From the NCBI RefSeq assembly GCF_000023825.1, contig NC_013061.1, positions 1,364,001 to 1,428,000 on the forward strand: a stretch of 64,000 nt of DNA. The letters are read 5' to 3'. This stretch comes from Pedobacter heparinus DSM 2366. Its GTDB lineage: Bacteria; Bacteroidota; Bacteroidia; Sphingobacteriales; Sphingobacteriaceae. Under the pieces are notes generated by a model. It did no database searches and was not told the DNA's origin. It saw only the letters and a list, made by a program, of their open reading frames with translations. Of this stretch, positions 13,901 through 22,725 are shown one piece after another (positions within the stretch are counted from its first letter, which is position 1; every line of letters starts with the position of its first letter). Position numbers and translations under genes: made by a program.

Positions 13901-14369
13901 ATTTGAGTTCCCCGTTCAGTGATTTGGTTGTAATATAGTCTGTTTGTTCCAGCATGTTATTGATCATGCCCTGCAGGCCCATTTTGCGGCCGTCATCCGG
14001 AGAGTAGATCCTGGTGATTCCGTAAGCCTGCAGTTCTGCAATTTCTGATGGAAGGATGACCCCGCCTCCGCCACCAAATATTTTGATATGTGTGGCCCCG
14101 CGTTCCTGCAGCAGGTCGTACATATACTTAAAATATTCAATATGCCCACCCTGATAGGACGTCATGGCTATTCCCTGCACATCTTCCTGAATTGCACAGT
14201 TTACTACCTCTTCTACAGAACGGTTGTGGCCCAAGTGGATGACTTCGGCACCCGAGGACTGCAGGATGCGGCGCATGATGTTGATGGTGGCATCATGACC
14301 ATCGAAAAGTGCAGCAGCGGTAACAAAACGGATTTTATGTTTGGGTTTATAGATTTCAATTTGCTCCAT
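10974..14369 (-). CDS. icmF: fused isobutyryl-CoA mutase IcmF
   Basis: A protein of 1131 residues. The domains in order are a B12-binding domain (1-140, DGH with His25 as likely cobalt ligand), a MeaB-like G-protein chaperone (P-loop [11 protein letters not shown] at 200-210) and a linker, followed by the mutase TIM-barrel. This is the IcmF architecture, which interconverts isobutyryl-CoA and n-butyryl-CoA. Two specificity positions agree: Phe in RFHYVS, where methylmalonyl-CoA mutase has Tyr, and Gln in DQAQNTCIF, where methylmalonyl-CoA mutase has Arg. A TACCTTTG -7 box lies at 14392-14399. No cobalamin riboswitch fits in the roughly 20-nt leader. Confidence 0.93.
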   Translation of the reverse strand: MEQIEIYKPKHKIRFVTAAALFDGHDATINIMRRILQSSGAEVIHLGHNRSVEEVVNCAIQEDVQGIAMTSYQGGHIEYFKYMYDLLQERGATHIKIFGGGGGVILPSEIAELQAYGITRIYSPDDGRKMGLQGMINNMLEQTDYITTKSLNGELKSIPEKEIKSIAAAITVAENDPEAAQQFVNELKKLTLANQAPVLGITGTGGSGKSSLVDELVRRFLIEVKDKTLAIISVDPSKRKTGGALLGDRIRMNAINSPRVYMRSLATRQANLALSKNVQESIDICKAAGYDLIIVETSGIGQSDTEITEHCDVSLYVMTPEFGAATQLEKIDMLDFADLVAINKFDKRGAPDALRDVRKQYKRNHNLFDAPDESIPVFGTMASQFNDPGMNNLFSALISKIQEKTGLKFDARMELTTEQSEKIYIIPPDRIRYLAEIAEASQSYNEWVDKQSGIARKLYQLQGVIQLAEEESTITAALPNSKNITGALQEVYKHLEEQLDGECRRLLRQWPETRLKYKQKDFIYKVRDKEIKQPLFYESLSKLQIPKVSLPRYEDWGDILRWLLTENVPGEFPYAAGVFPLKREGEDPTRMFAGEGGPERTNKRFHYVSLGQPAHRLSTAFDSVTLYGEDPHIRPDIYGKIGNSGVSIATIDDAKKLYSGFDLCAASTSVSMTINGPAPMLLGFFMNAAIDQQCEKYIVAHGLQKEVEAKIKAIYKTIGQERPVYSGNLPEGNNGLGLMLLGVTGDQVLPAEVYAKIRSHAISTVRGTVQADILKEDQAQNTCIFSTEFALRMMGDIQSYFISEKVRNFYSVSISGYHIAEAGANPISQLAFTLSNGFTFVEYYLSRGMNIDDFAPNLSFFFSNGIDPEYSVIGRVARRIWAKAIKNKYKGNDRSQKLKYHIQTSGRSLHAQEIDFNDIRTTLQALYAIYDNCNSLHTNAYDEAITTPTEESVRRAMAIQLIINRELGLAKNENPLQGAFIIEDLTDLVEEAVLQEFKRINDRGGVLGAMETMYQRSRIQEESLYYETLKHTGEYPIVGVNTFLNKNGSPTIIPGEVIRATEEEKQYQINTLQAFQTRNADKAGTALKNLQKSAIAGNNIFEQLMEVCKICSLGQISNALYEVGGQYRRNM

Positions 14370-14391
14370 ATCAGGTTTTATAATCGGTATA

Positions 14392-14399
14392 CAAAGGTA
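14392..14399 (-). promoter_or_regulatory. -7 promoter element of icmF
   Basis: TACCTTTG on the minus strand, 22 nt upstream of the ATG. The predicted leader is only about 16-20 nt. Confidence 0.5.
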
Positions 14400-14444
14400 A
14401 CAAAAACTGAGTGCTGGCTGGTAAGGATGTACGCATCAAATGGT

Positions 14445-14497
14445 AGGGGTACTAAAAACAAAAGGCTGTTCCGGTTTTTGTTCCGGAACAGCCTTTT
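14445..14497 (-). terminator. intrinsic terminator after pafA
   Basis: GGCTGTTCCGG and CCGGAACAGCC form a perfect stem with A-runs on one side and T-runs on the other, so it can act on both strands. On the minus strand it ends pafA transcription and separates it from icmF. Confidence 0.85.
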
Positions 14498-14519
14498 ATA
14501 TAGGTTTAAATCAGCTCTG

Positions 14520-16187
14520 TTACTGATGTGTAAGCTCTGTAATGGGCTCACCAACACATCCGCTTGGCATTTGTATCTGTAGCATAGCAGCCAGTGTTGC
14601 CGAAATATCTGTCATGTAATGCGTTTTATTGGTTTTCCCGGCTTTTACCTTCCAGCCCATAAATACACATGGGATATGGGAATCGTAAGGGTTCCATGAA
14701 CCATGTGTTGTTCCGGTGCTGCCGCCGCTAAAGTAGCCGGATTGCAGGAAATAATAGATATCGCCACTGCGACGTGCATTGTAACCATTGGTTACGGCCA
14801 TTTTTAAACGTTCGGGCAGGGTAGTGCTGCTAAGTTTACTCAGGTCAACCGCGTTCATTACGCCTGGTTGTTTTTTGAGGTAATCAATAGTCATGGTTTT
14901 CATCTGTTCATAATCGGCATTTGCTTTTTTGATGGCATCGTGGTTAAATACGATCTGGCTGTTCATGCCAGTGATGATGGCTTTTTTTACTTTGAATTTT
15001 TCTTCAAACTGGGCATTTAAGGTTTTTATGATGTTGGCATCAGAAAATGTTCCTCCAGGCAGTTTGTTTTCCGTCATGAAACCTGCTACGTGTGCTGCAC
15101 CATGATCGGCAGATAAGAAGAACAGGTAATTTCCTTTGCCCAGTTTATTGTCTAAATAATTAAAGAATGCTTCAAGGTCCTTGTCTAAGCGAAGATAGGT
15201 GTCTTCAGCTTCAATAGAGTTGGGGCCATACTGGTGACCTACATAATCGGTAGCAGAACAGCTTACTGCAAGGAAATCAGTGGTATTGTTCTGGCCCAGG
15301 TTTTCGGCTGCAATAGCCTGTTTGGCCAGATCAAGTGTAATGGTATTTCCATAAGGTGTACTTTTGATCATCTCATAATTCTTACCCATATATAGTTTCA
15401 GTGGATGAGGAAAGACAGGGTTTTCTTCTCCTCTGTTTTTTCTTTCATAAACCTTATTGTCGCTTGTACTTTGGGTATAGCTGTCAATCGGATAAAGTGT
15501 ATTCCAGTTTTGTGCAAAAAACTTATCGGCTTCTTTCTTTTTGTTGTAATCCTGCATCCATGCCGGCAGCTGGTTCATGTAATACGTACTGCTGATCCAG
15601 TCGCCCGTCTGTCCGTCAAACCAGTAAGCGGCATTGGCAGAATGCCCGGCCGGTAAAATTGAGCCCCTGTCTTTAAGCGAAATGCCTATTACCTTGCTCT
15701 TGAAATTGGTGGCCAGGCGAAGCTCGTCGGTAATGGTGGTAACCAGCATATTTTTAGGCGACATTAAGCCTGCAGCGGTATTGCTACCTACCGTTTTAAC
15801 AGTAGTATCTTCGGCGCAATACACACTTCTTTGCAACTGAGGGTCGTACCAGTCGTTTCCAATAATACCATTAATTGAAGGTACAGAGCCGGTATAGATG
15901 CTGGCATGACCACATGCGGTATAGGTTGGTGTATAAGGGATAAAGGTGTTTTCGGCCGAGAAACCCTCATTAATCAGTCTTTTAAATCCTCCATTGGTAT
16001 ACCTGCTGTAATACCGGTACAGGTAGTCCCATCTCATCTGGTCTATCACCAGTCCAACAACCAGTTTTGGTCTGTTTAAAGTTCCCGGATTTTCTTTTTT
16101 TGATTCGTTTTTAATGGCCTTTTTTTGAGCAGTTGATACCTGGGTAAACAGGATAAGCGCAGCAAACAGCAAGTAAATTCTTTTCAT
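14520..16187 (-). CDS. pafA: PafA-type phosphate-irrepressible alkaline phosphatase
   Basis: A protein of 555 residues with a signal peptide (residues 1-20, ending STAQ), so periplasmic. It belongs to the alkaline phosphatase/phosphodiesterase superfamily, with metal ligands in VIDQMRWD near residue 48 and SADHGAAH further on. The nucleophile region reads PTYTACGH (87-94). GNDWYD supplies the conserved Asn (111), and SLKDRGS supplies the Lys172/Arg174 pair that marks PafA phosphate monoesterases over diesterases. It releases phosphate from organic monoesters. A 26-bp palindrome sits 25 nt upstream of the start. Monocistronic with its own terminator. Confidence 0.88.
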   Translation of the reverse strand: MKRIYLLFAALILFTQVSTAQKKAIKNESKKENPGTLNRPKLVVGLVIDQMRWDYLYRYYSRYTNGGFKRLINEGFSAENTFIPYTPTYTACGHASIYTGSVPSINGIIGNDWYDPQLQRSVYCAEDTTVKTVGSNTAAGLMSPKNMLVTTITDELRLATNFKSKVIGISLKDRGSILPAGHSANAAYWFDGQTGDWISSTYYMNQLPAWMQDYNKKKEADKFFAQNWNTLYPIDSYTQSTSDNKVYERKNRGEENPVFPHPLKLYMGKNYEMIKSTPYGNTITLDLAKQAIAAENLGQNNTTDFLAVSCSATDYVGHQYGPNSIEAEDTYLRLDKDLEAFFNYLDNKLGKGNYLFFLSADHGAAHVAGFMTENKLPGGTFSDANIIKTLNAQFEEKFKVKKAIITGMNSQIVFNHDAIKKANADYEQMKTMTIDYLKKQPGVMNAVDLSKLSSTTLPERLKMAVTNGYNARRSGDIYYFLQSGYFSGGSTGTTHGSWNPYDSHIPCVFMGWKVKAGKTNKTHYMTDISATLAAMLQIQMPSGCVGEPITELTHQ

Positions 16188-16211
16188 TTTTGTTTTTTGT
16201 GTGTTTCGTTT

Positions 16212-16237
16212 TTTAATGGGTTTTGGTACCCATTAAA
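16212..16237. promoter_or_regulatory. 26-bp palindrome upstream of pafA
   Basis: TTTAATGGGT (16212-16221) and ACCCATTAAA (16228-16237) are perfect inverted repeats of 10 bp around TTTGGT. A second palindrome, GTAAGCTTAC, lies at 16286-16295. This could be a repressor or activator site, or an RNA hairpin in the pafA leader. Confidence 0.5.
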
Positions 16238-16373
16238 TATTGATTAATGTTCTGAAACTTTTTGTAAGTAAAAATATGGAATTTTGTAAGCTTACGAAAG
16301 AATCAGCAAAGGTTTAATTGTTGCTAAATATAGAAAGTTGATGATAAGTATTCTTTATTATTGTGTAAAGATT

Positions 16374-17660
16374 TTATAGCACTTCGGCTACAACAAAGTT
16401 ACTGCCCCCAATAAAGATCAGATCGTCTTTACCTGCATTTTCTTTTGCTGCATTGAGTGCAGCTGTAACGGTATCAAAAACATTTCCATGTAGCTGCTGC
16501 ACTTTCGCCTGCAGGGCAAGCTCCTGGGCGGGAAGTGCCCTTTCCAGTTGTGGCTGGCAGAAATAATAAATGGCTTCGGTAGGAAGCAGGGTAAGCACGC
16601 CGCTGATGTCTTTATCTTTTACCATGCCAATAACGATGTGCAGTTTTTCGAAAGGGGTTTCTTTCAGGTTTTGTACCACTTCTTTGATACCGGCCATATT
16701 GTGTCCGGTATCACATATAACGAGCGGGTGTTCACTGAGTTTTTGCCATCTGCCCTGCAGTCCTGTTAAGGTTTTTACATTTTTTAACGCAGTGTAAAGG
16801 GCCTTGTCATTTAAGGTATAACCTTTATTTTTTAGAATGTCGACAGCCTGCAATACGGTAAGGATATTTTTTAACTGATAAATGCCGTTAAGGTCTAATT
16901 GCAGGTCCTTATAAATAAGTATTTTATTTTTCAGAATGGAAGTAACCAGGTATTCTTTTTCACGGAAGGTGTTTGTGGTACTCAATTCCTGATCGGCAAA
17001 AACAATTTTACTATTGGTTGTGCTTGCTTTTGTAAGGAATACCGCTTCACTTTCAGTTTGTTTTTCGCCGATGACCACTGGTATACCGGGTTTGATTATT
17101 CCGGCTTTTTCTGTAGCAATTTCTGTCAGGGTATTGCCCAGCATATTGGTATGGTCTAAGCTGATATTGGTAATTACAGACAATTCTGGTGTAATGATAT
17201 TGGTAGAGTCGAGCCTGCCACCCAGGCCAACTTCAATGATGGCTATGTCTACTTTTTCTTCGGCAAAGTAAGCAAAGGCCATAGCTACGGTTACTTCAAA
17301 AAAAGAGGGGCTGATGGCTTCAATAGTTTCTTTTTGCCGGTTCACAAAATCGGTTACAAAGGTTTCCGGTACCATTGTACCATTGATCCTGATCCTTTCC
17401 CTGAAATCCTTCAGGTGAGGCGAGGTGTATAAACCTGTTTTATAGCCGGCCTGCTGAAAAATAGCAGCCAGTGTATGCGATGTGGATCCCTTTCCGTTTG
17501 TGCCCCCAACGTGTATGGTTTTAAACTTGTTTTGCGGATTATCGAGTTGTGCGCACATCAAAATGGTGTTGTGCAGGTCTTTTTTGAAAGCAACAGCTCC
17601 CACACGTGTAAACATGGGGAGCCTGCTGTATAAATAGTCTATGGTTTGCTTATAGTTCAT
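16374..17660 (-). CDS. folC: bifunctional dihydrofolate/folylpolyglutamate synthase FolC
   Basis: A protein of 428 residues that adds glutamate to dihydropteroate and to folates in an ATP-dependent Mur-ligase-like reaction. The P-loop GGTNGKGST lies at about 52-60, followed by the folate-binding segment YTSPHLKDFRERI. The C-terminal Mur ligase domain holds CDTGHNMAGI. Length matches the family. It lies 41 nt behind the TonB-like gene and is probably the last gene of that operon. There is no clear terminator downstream. Confidence 0.93.
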   Translation of the reverse strand: MNYKQTIDYLYSRLPMFTRVGAVAFKKDLHNTILMCAQLDNPQNKFKTIHVGGTNGKGSTSHTLAAIFQQAGYKTGLYTSPHLKDFRERIRINGTMVPETFVTDFVNRQKETIEAISPSFFEVTVAMAFAYFAEEKVDIAIIEVGLGGRLDSTNIITPELSVITNISLDHTNMLGNTLTEIATEKAGIIKPGIPVVIGEKQTESEAVFLTKASTTNSKIVFADQELSTTNTFREKEYLVTSILKNKILIYKDLQLDLNGIYQLKNILTVLQAVDILKNKGYTLNDKALYTALKNVKTLTGLQGRWQKLSEHPLVICDTGHNMAGIKEVVQNLKETPFEKLHIVIGMVKDKDISGVLTLLPTEAIYYFCQPQLERALPAQELALQAKVQQLHGNVFDTVTAALNAAKENAGKDDLIFIGGSNFVVAEVL

Positions 17661-17701
17661 CTGTAAATACCTGATGAAGCAAAATTACCAAAGCTGTATG
17701 A

Positions 17702-18523
17702 TTATTTTACTTTAAAGTTGAAAACAACTACACCAATCTGAACGTCGGGAGCAGAGTCGGACTGAGTTAAACGGGCGCCCATTACGGCATCCTTACATTT
17801 TTGCCAGAGTTCCCTGTCATTTAATGTAGTGCCCTTAACACCTGGTGTGGCATCTATAACCACCCCGCTTTTATTGATCTTTATCCTTACCGCAATTTTT
17901 CCGGTTTTTTGTCCGTCATCCTGGGGGGTTACCAGATTGGTAAATTTCCGCAATGCAATGGGGGTTTCACCAAAGCCGGAGCCACCTTCGCCATAATTGT
18001 TAGACAGGGGATCGCCATTTACACTGCCCTGATTACCAGGGGTACTGCCAGTGCCATCCCCGCCACCGGTTCCTTTATTGGTTTTGCCCTTGTATAAAGC
18101 ATTCTGATTGATGGCCGGCTTTTCGGGCTTGGTCTCAGTTGTAGTGGCAACAGGCGTTGAAGTGCTTTTGGTGGTTTTTGTTTTTACACTTACGGCATCC
18201 TCGGTATTTTGGGTTACAATATCCTTATCGCTGGTCTGAGCTGTAGATTTTTGGGGAGTGGGCTCGGCAGGTACTACTTTGTCCGGGGGCTGATTGTTGG
18301 CATTGGGATCGGCCGAGGGTTCCTCTATACTCGTATAATCTGTGCCCATGCCTTCTACAGAAGTTCCGTAATTGACCACTATACCGCCCATGCCCGCTTC
18401 AACTTCAGGCTGGAAAGTCCCTATGGCAATAAAAAAACTTAAAGCAAGTAAAACAGCCATGATCCCGGTAGATATGGCCAATGCTTTAGGGTAATTATTT
18501 TCTTCGTTAGGGTAGGTCATCAT
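17702..18523 (-). CDS. TonB/TolA-like energy transducer
   Basis: A protein of 273 residues. It has a short cytoplasmic N terminus, one membrane helix (about 14-36), a long Pro/Thr/Lys-rich and Gly-rich periplasmic linker (60-190) and a compact C-terminal domain (195-273). That domain starts GKIAVRIKINKSG, a pattern seen in Bacteroidetes TonB-family transducers. It should carry ExbBD motor force to an outer-membrane partner. The linker lacks the long Pro-Lys runs of E. coli TonB. The start overlaps the exbD stop by 4 nt (a second ATG follows 3 nt later). The neighbouring barrel is the likely but unproven partner. Confidence 0.8.
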   Translation of the reverse strand: MMTYPNEENNYPKALAISTGIMAVLLALSFFIAIGTFQPEVEAGMGGIVVNYGTSVEGMGTDYTSIEEPSADPNANNQPPDKVVPAEPTPQKSTAQTSDKDIVTQNTEDAVSVKTKTTKSTSTPVATTTETKPEKPAINQNALYKGKTNKGTGGGDGTGSTPGNQGSVNGDPLSNNYGEGGSGFGETPIALRKFTNLVTPQDDGQKTGKIAVRIKINKSGVVIDATPGVKGTTLNDRELWQKCKDAVMGARLTQSDSAPDVQIGVVVFNFKVK

Positions 18524-18921
18524 TTCTTAGGTTCTACAGCAAGTACAACTTTCAGTTTCAGTTTATTGGCTACATCAAAGACCAGCATGGTATTTTCTAT
18601 GGAAACCCCCCTGGCCACATACAGGACTATTGTCAGATCTGGTGATGCTTTCTGGAAGCCTTCTATAGTAGTTTGCAGCTGTTCCAGGCTCACCTTTTGC
18701 TTGTCTACAAAATAATTCAGTTTTTCGTCTATAGATACAGTAACGGTTTTTTGTGCTGAAGATTGTTGTCCGGATTCGGAACGTGGCAACAACAGTTTTA
18801 CTACCTGCGGGTTAACTACTGCAGAAGCCAGCAGGAAAAACAACAGCAGGAAAAACATGATGTCGTTCAGTGCAGAGGTATGTACCTCTACAGTCCCTTT
18901 ATTTCTTTTGCGTAGATTCAT
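18520..18921 (-). CDS. exbD: ExbD/TolR-family motor subunit
   Basis: A protein of 133 residues with one N-terminal membrane helix carrying the essential acidic residue (Asp in ALNDIMFFLLLFF, about residue 20). A small periplasmic domain follows. The Asp is the proton-carrying residue known from ExbD and TolR. It overlaps exbB by 1 nt and the TonB-like gene by 4 nt, so equimolar coupled synthesis is likely. Confidence 0.9.
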   Translation of the reverse strand: MNLRKRNKGTVEVHTSALNDIMFFLLLFFLLASAVVNPQVVKLLLPRSESGQQSSAQKTVTVSIDEKLNYFVDKQKVSLEQLQTTIEGFQKASPDLTIVLYVARGVSIENTMLVFDVANKLKLKVVLAVEPKK

Positions 18922-19631
18922 TATTTCCCTGGCTCTTCTAATAGATCAATAAACTCAATGGCATCGGTTTCCATCCGTAATATGATGCGTTCAACCATCA
19001 TGTTTAAGATATGGTACAGTACATAGGCGATGATACCGATGATCAGTCCGGTTGCAGAAGTAATCATTTTGGTATAAAGACCTCCTGATATGGTGCCGAT
19101 TTCGATAGCACCTTTAATAGAAACATCATGGAAAATGGTAATTACACCAATAATTGTTCCTACGAAACCAAGCATAGGGGCAATACCGGCAATGATACCC
19201 AGTATGCCAATGTTCTTTTCCAGTTTGGAAACTTCCAGCTTGCCGTTATTTTCAATAGCAGCCTCGATGTCTTTAATGGGTCTGCCAATACGCTTTAAGC
19301 CTTTTTCCAGCATTCTGGCCAAGGGTGAATTGTTGTTTCTGCACAATGTTATAGCATTTTCCAGTCGGCCTTCGTGTATGTACTGCCTGATCTGGAGCAT
19401 CAGATTGGATTCTGTTTTTGATGCTTTTCTGATGGTCAGGTATCTTTCAACAAAAATTACCAGGCCCAGGAATGCTAAAAAAGCAAGGGGCAGCATTACC
19501 CAGCCTCCTTTTAACAGAAGGTCGATAAAATGCAGTTCAGGGGGGGCAGGTGTAACTGCCTGGTTTAATGCATTTGCAGTATCAGTAAGTTGTTTAACGG
19601 TATCAGTGGCACCTTGGATTAATGCGATCAT
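18921..19631 (-). CDS. exbB: ExbB/TolQ/MotA-family proton channel
   Basis: A protein of 236 residues with three membrane segments (about 37-57, 140-165 and 185-210). Family motifs LGFVGTIIGVI and ITSATGLIIGIIAY form the proton path with the ExbD Asp. The N terminus extends about 35 residues ahead of the first helix. It starts 2 nt after the HU/SPOR gene ends and is followed by exbD with a 1-nt overlap. It powers the TonB-like transducer with the proton gradient. Confidence 0.92.
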   Translation of the reverse strand: MIALIQGATDTVKQLTDTANALNQAVTPAPPELHFIDLLLKGGWVMLPLAFLAFLGLVIFVERYLTIRKASKTESNLMLQIRQYIHEGRLENAITLCRNNNSPLARMLEKGLKRIGRPIKDIEAAIENNGKLEVSKLEKNIGILGIIAGIAPMLGFVGTIIGVITIFHDVSIKGAIEIGTISGGLYTKMITSATGLIIGIIAYVLYHILNMMVERIILRMETDAIEFIDLLEEPGK

Positions 19632-19633
19632 AA

Positions 19634-20956
19634 TTATTTAGGATTGTTTGTGTGTCTAATTGGGGTAATGTAAATTCCTGGAATCTTTGTTGTTTTTTTC
19701 AGGATCTCAAGTTCTTTTTTTGCACTGTCTTCATCCAGGAAGGAGGCGATGCTGATCTTAACCCTTTTGCCACGCATTTTTGCAACTTTTGCAGGAATGC
19801 CTCTTTTTTTCATATCGGCCAGAAAACGGTCTGCTTCTTTTTGGTTTAACAATGATGCGGCTATGATGTCGTAAGAGATGATGGTGTCTTTAACGGAATC
19901 AATGGCCATGATGGCTTTTTCATTGCTGATCCTGATGCTGTCGGCCCGGGCAATAGAATCGGCTTTTAATCGGTCGTCTTGTACCTTAAGCGCTGTAGTA
20001 TCCTGTACTGGATTATTTTTTACCACAGTACCGGTAAAAATTTCGGGTTTAGCAAGATAGGCAATTGCAGCAATTACGGCCACTGCCAGCAAAGCAATGA
20101 TAACCTTCAGGTAAAGTGGCATTGCTTTTTTCTCTTCCAACTGTTCTGTAATATAATTGGTATTTACAGGTTCCAGTGGCTCAAAAACTATGGTCTGCTC
20201 TTTTTCTTGGTTTTGGTATGCTTCATTTATACCTTCCGGAGTTTCTATCTGGGGTTCATATGCTTGCTTGTATGGCTCAGGAATATTAGGTACTTCAGCT
20301 ATTTCTTCGTATACCGGCTGTTCATCATTGTTTGTTTCCTCAATAAGCGGTTCAGCAGGGCCTTCAAGAGGATCAATCAGCGCGTCGTCTTCAATAATTT
20401 CTGTACCATCACTTAAATCGGCATTGTTGTTCTCCAGTTCCAGCTGTTCCGCCTTAACGGGAAATTCTTCTTCTTCCAGCTGGATTGCCTCTTCTTTTAA
20501 CGGTAGTTCTTCGGCAGGCAGGCTTACTGCTGGCTCTTCTTCCCCTAAAACCTGTGCCTCCTTTAAAACAGGTAAACCATAAAAATCAAAACCAAAGTTC
20601 TGGCCTTGTTTCGGGATGAAGCTGAGGCTGCCGGATACGGTAGAAAAAGTGCCCAGGTCGCCAAAATCTGATTCCTGCTGGTTAGACAGCTCATCCAGTA
20701 CGTTTTGAGAGAACTGTTCTACGAAATAGGTAGCTGCATCGGCCGAAATGTTCTTTTTTTTACTGATCATACCCCTTAGCAGCTCCTGTTCCTTTAAATC
20801 TGAGGTAAATGCGAGCGTATAGCTTGGTGGTAAAAACGAATGCGTTTCTGTATCATACCTCCCAGGAGATTTCCTTTTATAAATGGTTCCCAATCCGGGG
20901 ATTCCCACTTCTTTATGGGTTTTTATAAGTGTTGTCAGGTATGATAAGATATCCAT
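19634..20956 (-). CDS. HU-CCDC81-like and SPOR domain transmembrane protein
   Basis: About 440 residues from the ATG at 20956, chosen over an earlier in-frame start at 20992 because MDILSYLTTLIKTHKEVGIPG begins the domain exactly. The N-terminal part (1-125) resembles the HU-CCDC81 clade of the HU/IHF fold. A long acidic Glu/Pro-rich linker and a membrane helix (about 275-300) follow. A periplasmic C-terminal SPOR domain (about 365-435, ending KKTTKIPGIYITPI) completes it. SPOR domains bind denuded septal peptidoglycan. The protein could therefore link cytoplasmic DNA or protein to the cell wall. HU-CCDC81/SPOR fusions are known from comparative genomics in Bacteroidetes; the function here is inferred. 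Confidence 0.8.
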   Translation of the reverse strand: MDILSYLTTLIKTHKEVGIPGLGTIYKRKSPGRYDTETHSFLPPSYTLAFTSDLKEQELLRGMISKKKNISADAATYFVEQFSQNVLDELSNQQESDFGDLGTFSTVSGSLSFIPKQGQNFGFDFYGLPVLKEAQVLGEEEPAVSLPAEELPLKEEAIQLEEEEFPVKAEQLELENNNADLSDGTEIIEDDALIDPLEGPAEPLIEETNNDEQPVYEEIAEVPNIPEPYKQAYEPQIETPEGINEAYQNQEKEQTIVFEPLEPVNTNYITEQLEEKKAMPLYLKVIIALLAVAVIAAIAYLAKPEIFTGTVVKNNPVQDTTALKVQDDRLKADSIARADSIRISNEKAIMAIDSVKDTIISYDIIAASLLNQKEADRFLADMKKRGIPAKVAKMRGKRVKISIASFLDEDSAKKELEILKKTTKIPGIYITPIRHTNNPK

Positions 20957-21010
20957 TCTGGTAAAAATAAATTTTAATTCCGTATCAACCAATTAATAAT
21001 TAAAAAGCAT

Positions 21011-22714
21011 TTAGAACGAGTAGCTCAGGCCTCCAAATATATTCATGCCAATAACCTCATAATGTAAGTACTTACTGTACTTTGTATTCAGCAAATTGTT
21101 GGCCCTTGCGAATGCAGAAAACTTATTGTTGATCTTATAAGTTGCCCCCACACCAAGGTCTACAAAGCCTTTAACGGTTACTACGGTCTCATTTGCCAGA
21201 TCGGGTATCAGATAGGGATTTGCGGGGGCAGCTGTGTAAACCTTTGCTTTGCTGTCGCCCTGGATAGCGAGGGCAGCATTTAAGGCAAGTTGTTTGGTGA
21301 TGGCATACATCAGATCAGAACTTAAACGCATTTGCGGTTTAAACCAGCTTTGTGTTTCAGCGGCAGGTTTATAATCTTCAAAGTTTAATTTTCCAGTCCA
21401 TTTTAAGGCATCACTTACCTGTACCGACAATTCACCTTCCAGGCCTGTTAACTTCATTGTTCCGAAATCGTAGATGACATCAAACTTGTTAAAGCTTGTA
21501 AAGTTGTTTACAAATAGAGGCATGTCTTCAATCCGTTTGTGATAGAACCTTGCTTTATACCCAAAACCAGGACCGCCTGTACCTTTGATTCCTCCGCTGA
21601 TGCTTAATTTCTCGATTGAATTTTTGATGGAAATGTTGCTGTTCAGGAAAGGGTTTTCATCTGTAAACTGTTTTAGGGAATTGCGGTTCACATCACCTTT
21701 TACTTCTCCAAAAATCTGCAGATAATCTGGGATCAGGGTAAAATCTGCCGTAACTGCAGGGAATATCCTACTGGAAGAAACCGTTCCGAATTCCTGTACA
21801 AAATTAATTCCTGCATTAATTTTAACCCCATTGGTCTGCAGCCTGATGTAAGGGTTTAACCTTAACAAATTATTGCCAACATCGGTCAGTGCGTCCTTGG
21901 TTTTGCCAAATTCAACAGCAGCGGCAAGCCCCAGGTTAAAGCTGCTGATCCTTTTGTTCAGGTAACCGTTCAATACGATGGCACTTTCTTTGGCATCGTA
22001 TTTATCGTTCCAGAGGTAACCATTCAGTTTTGCAGCATAGCTTAAGGCATCAGGGTCTTCCGTAAATTTATTTACAACTTCGCCTTCTGCTTCTATAAAA
22101 TTAAAGGCCTGTTGCTCCGGGTTCGGGTTTAGGGCAGGGTTGTTCTTATCTGTTCCATAAAAATATAAGCCGTTTCTTTGATAATTTAAGCGTCCGCTAA
22201 GGGTAGCCTGTTCACCAATGCTCCGGCCAAATACACTCAGCTGTTGTTGGTTGGCAATTTGCTTGTTCAGGCTTCCCGACTGTCCAAAATGCTTAAAAAA
22301 TGCACCGGCCTGTAAAGCTTCATCACGGCCAGTGTTGACATAGGCCTCAGCCAGTATTGTTCCAGAAGAACCAAAGGCCCCTTTAACGTAATTGTTGATC
22401 AGTTCAGCCTCTTTTTCAGCAGCCAGCTGTTGTGCCTGCAACTTATTGATATCTGAATTGAGTTCCAGTTTCCTGTCGGTCAGGCTATAATTGAATTTGG
22501 CCTTATAGGTTTTAATGTCATTTAGATCCGGGCTTCTTCTAAGTTTTACGGCTTCTGCCAAAACGGGTTTATAGGGCCTTACCACTTCAATTTCTTCGGT
22601 CACAGCTTTTTCTTCCGGTTTCTTTTCTGTCGTTTTCTGATCCTGGGCCTTTGTACTTAATGCTCCGGCAATAATAAAAAACAGGGTTGTATATATTAAC
22701 TTGGTCAATTTCAT
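21011..22714 (-). CDS. outer-membrane beta-barrel protein, TonB-receptor-like
   Basis: A protein of 567 residues with a signal peptide (cleavage near LSTKAQ). A charged Lys/Glu-rich stretch is followed by IEVVRPYKPVLAEA and then many alternating amphipathic strands. The C terminus (NIFGGLSYSF) ends in an aromatic residue, as barrels recognised by the BAM machinery do. No plug domain or N-terminal carboxypeptidase-like domain is obvious, so it is shorter than ordinary TonB-dependent receptors. EEIEVVRPYKP could be a TonB-box-like contact. It lies 11 nt behind the TPR gene in the same operon. The substrate is unknown. Confidence 0.7.
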   Translation of the reverse strand: MKLTKLIYTTLFFIIAGALSTKAQDQKTTEKKPEEKAVTEEIEVVRPYKPVLAEAVKLRRSPDLNDIKTYKAKFNYSLTDRKLELNSDINKLQAQQLAAEKEAELINNYVKGAFGSSGTILAEAYVNTGRDEALQAGAFFKHFGQSGSLNKQIANQQQLSVFGRSIGEQATLSGRLNYQRNGLYFYGTDKNNPALNPNPEQQAFNFIEAEGEVVNKFTEDPDALSYAAKLNGYLWNDKYDAKESAIVLNGYLNKRISSFNLGLAAAVEFGKTKDALTDVGNNLLRLNPYIRLQTNGVKINAGINFVQEFGTVSSSRIFPAVTADFTLIPDYLQIFGEVKGDVNRNSLKQFTDENPFLNSNISIKNSIEKLSISGGIKGTGGPGFGYKARFYHKRIEDMPLFVNNFTSFNKFDVIYDFGTMKLTGLEGELSVQVSDALKWTGKLNFEDYKPAAETQSWFKPQMRLSSDLMYAITKQLALNAALAIQGDSKAKVYTAAPANPYLIPDLANETVVTVKGFVDLGVGATYKINNKFSAFARANNLLNTKYSKYLHYEVIGMNIFGGLSYSF

Positions 22715-22725
22715 GTCGCTTTGTC

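Noticed and set aside
14370..14519. Cobalamin riboswitch upstream of icmF
   Set aside because: The gap is short, filled by the pafA terminator and the icmF promoter; no riboswitch core was seen.
20157..20582. Ser-rich plus-strand frame of 141 codons
   Set aside because: Antisense shadow of the acidic linker of the HU/SPOR gene.
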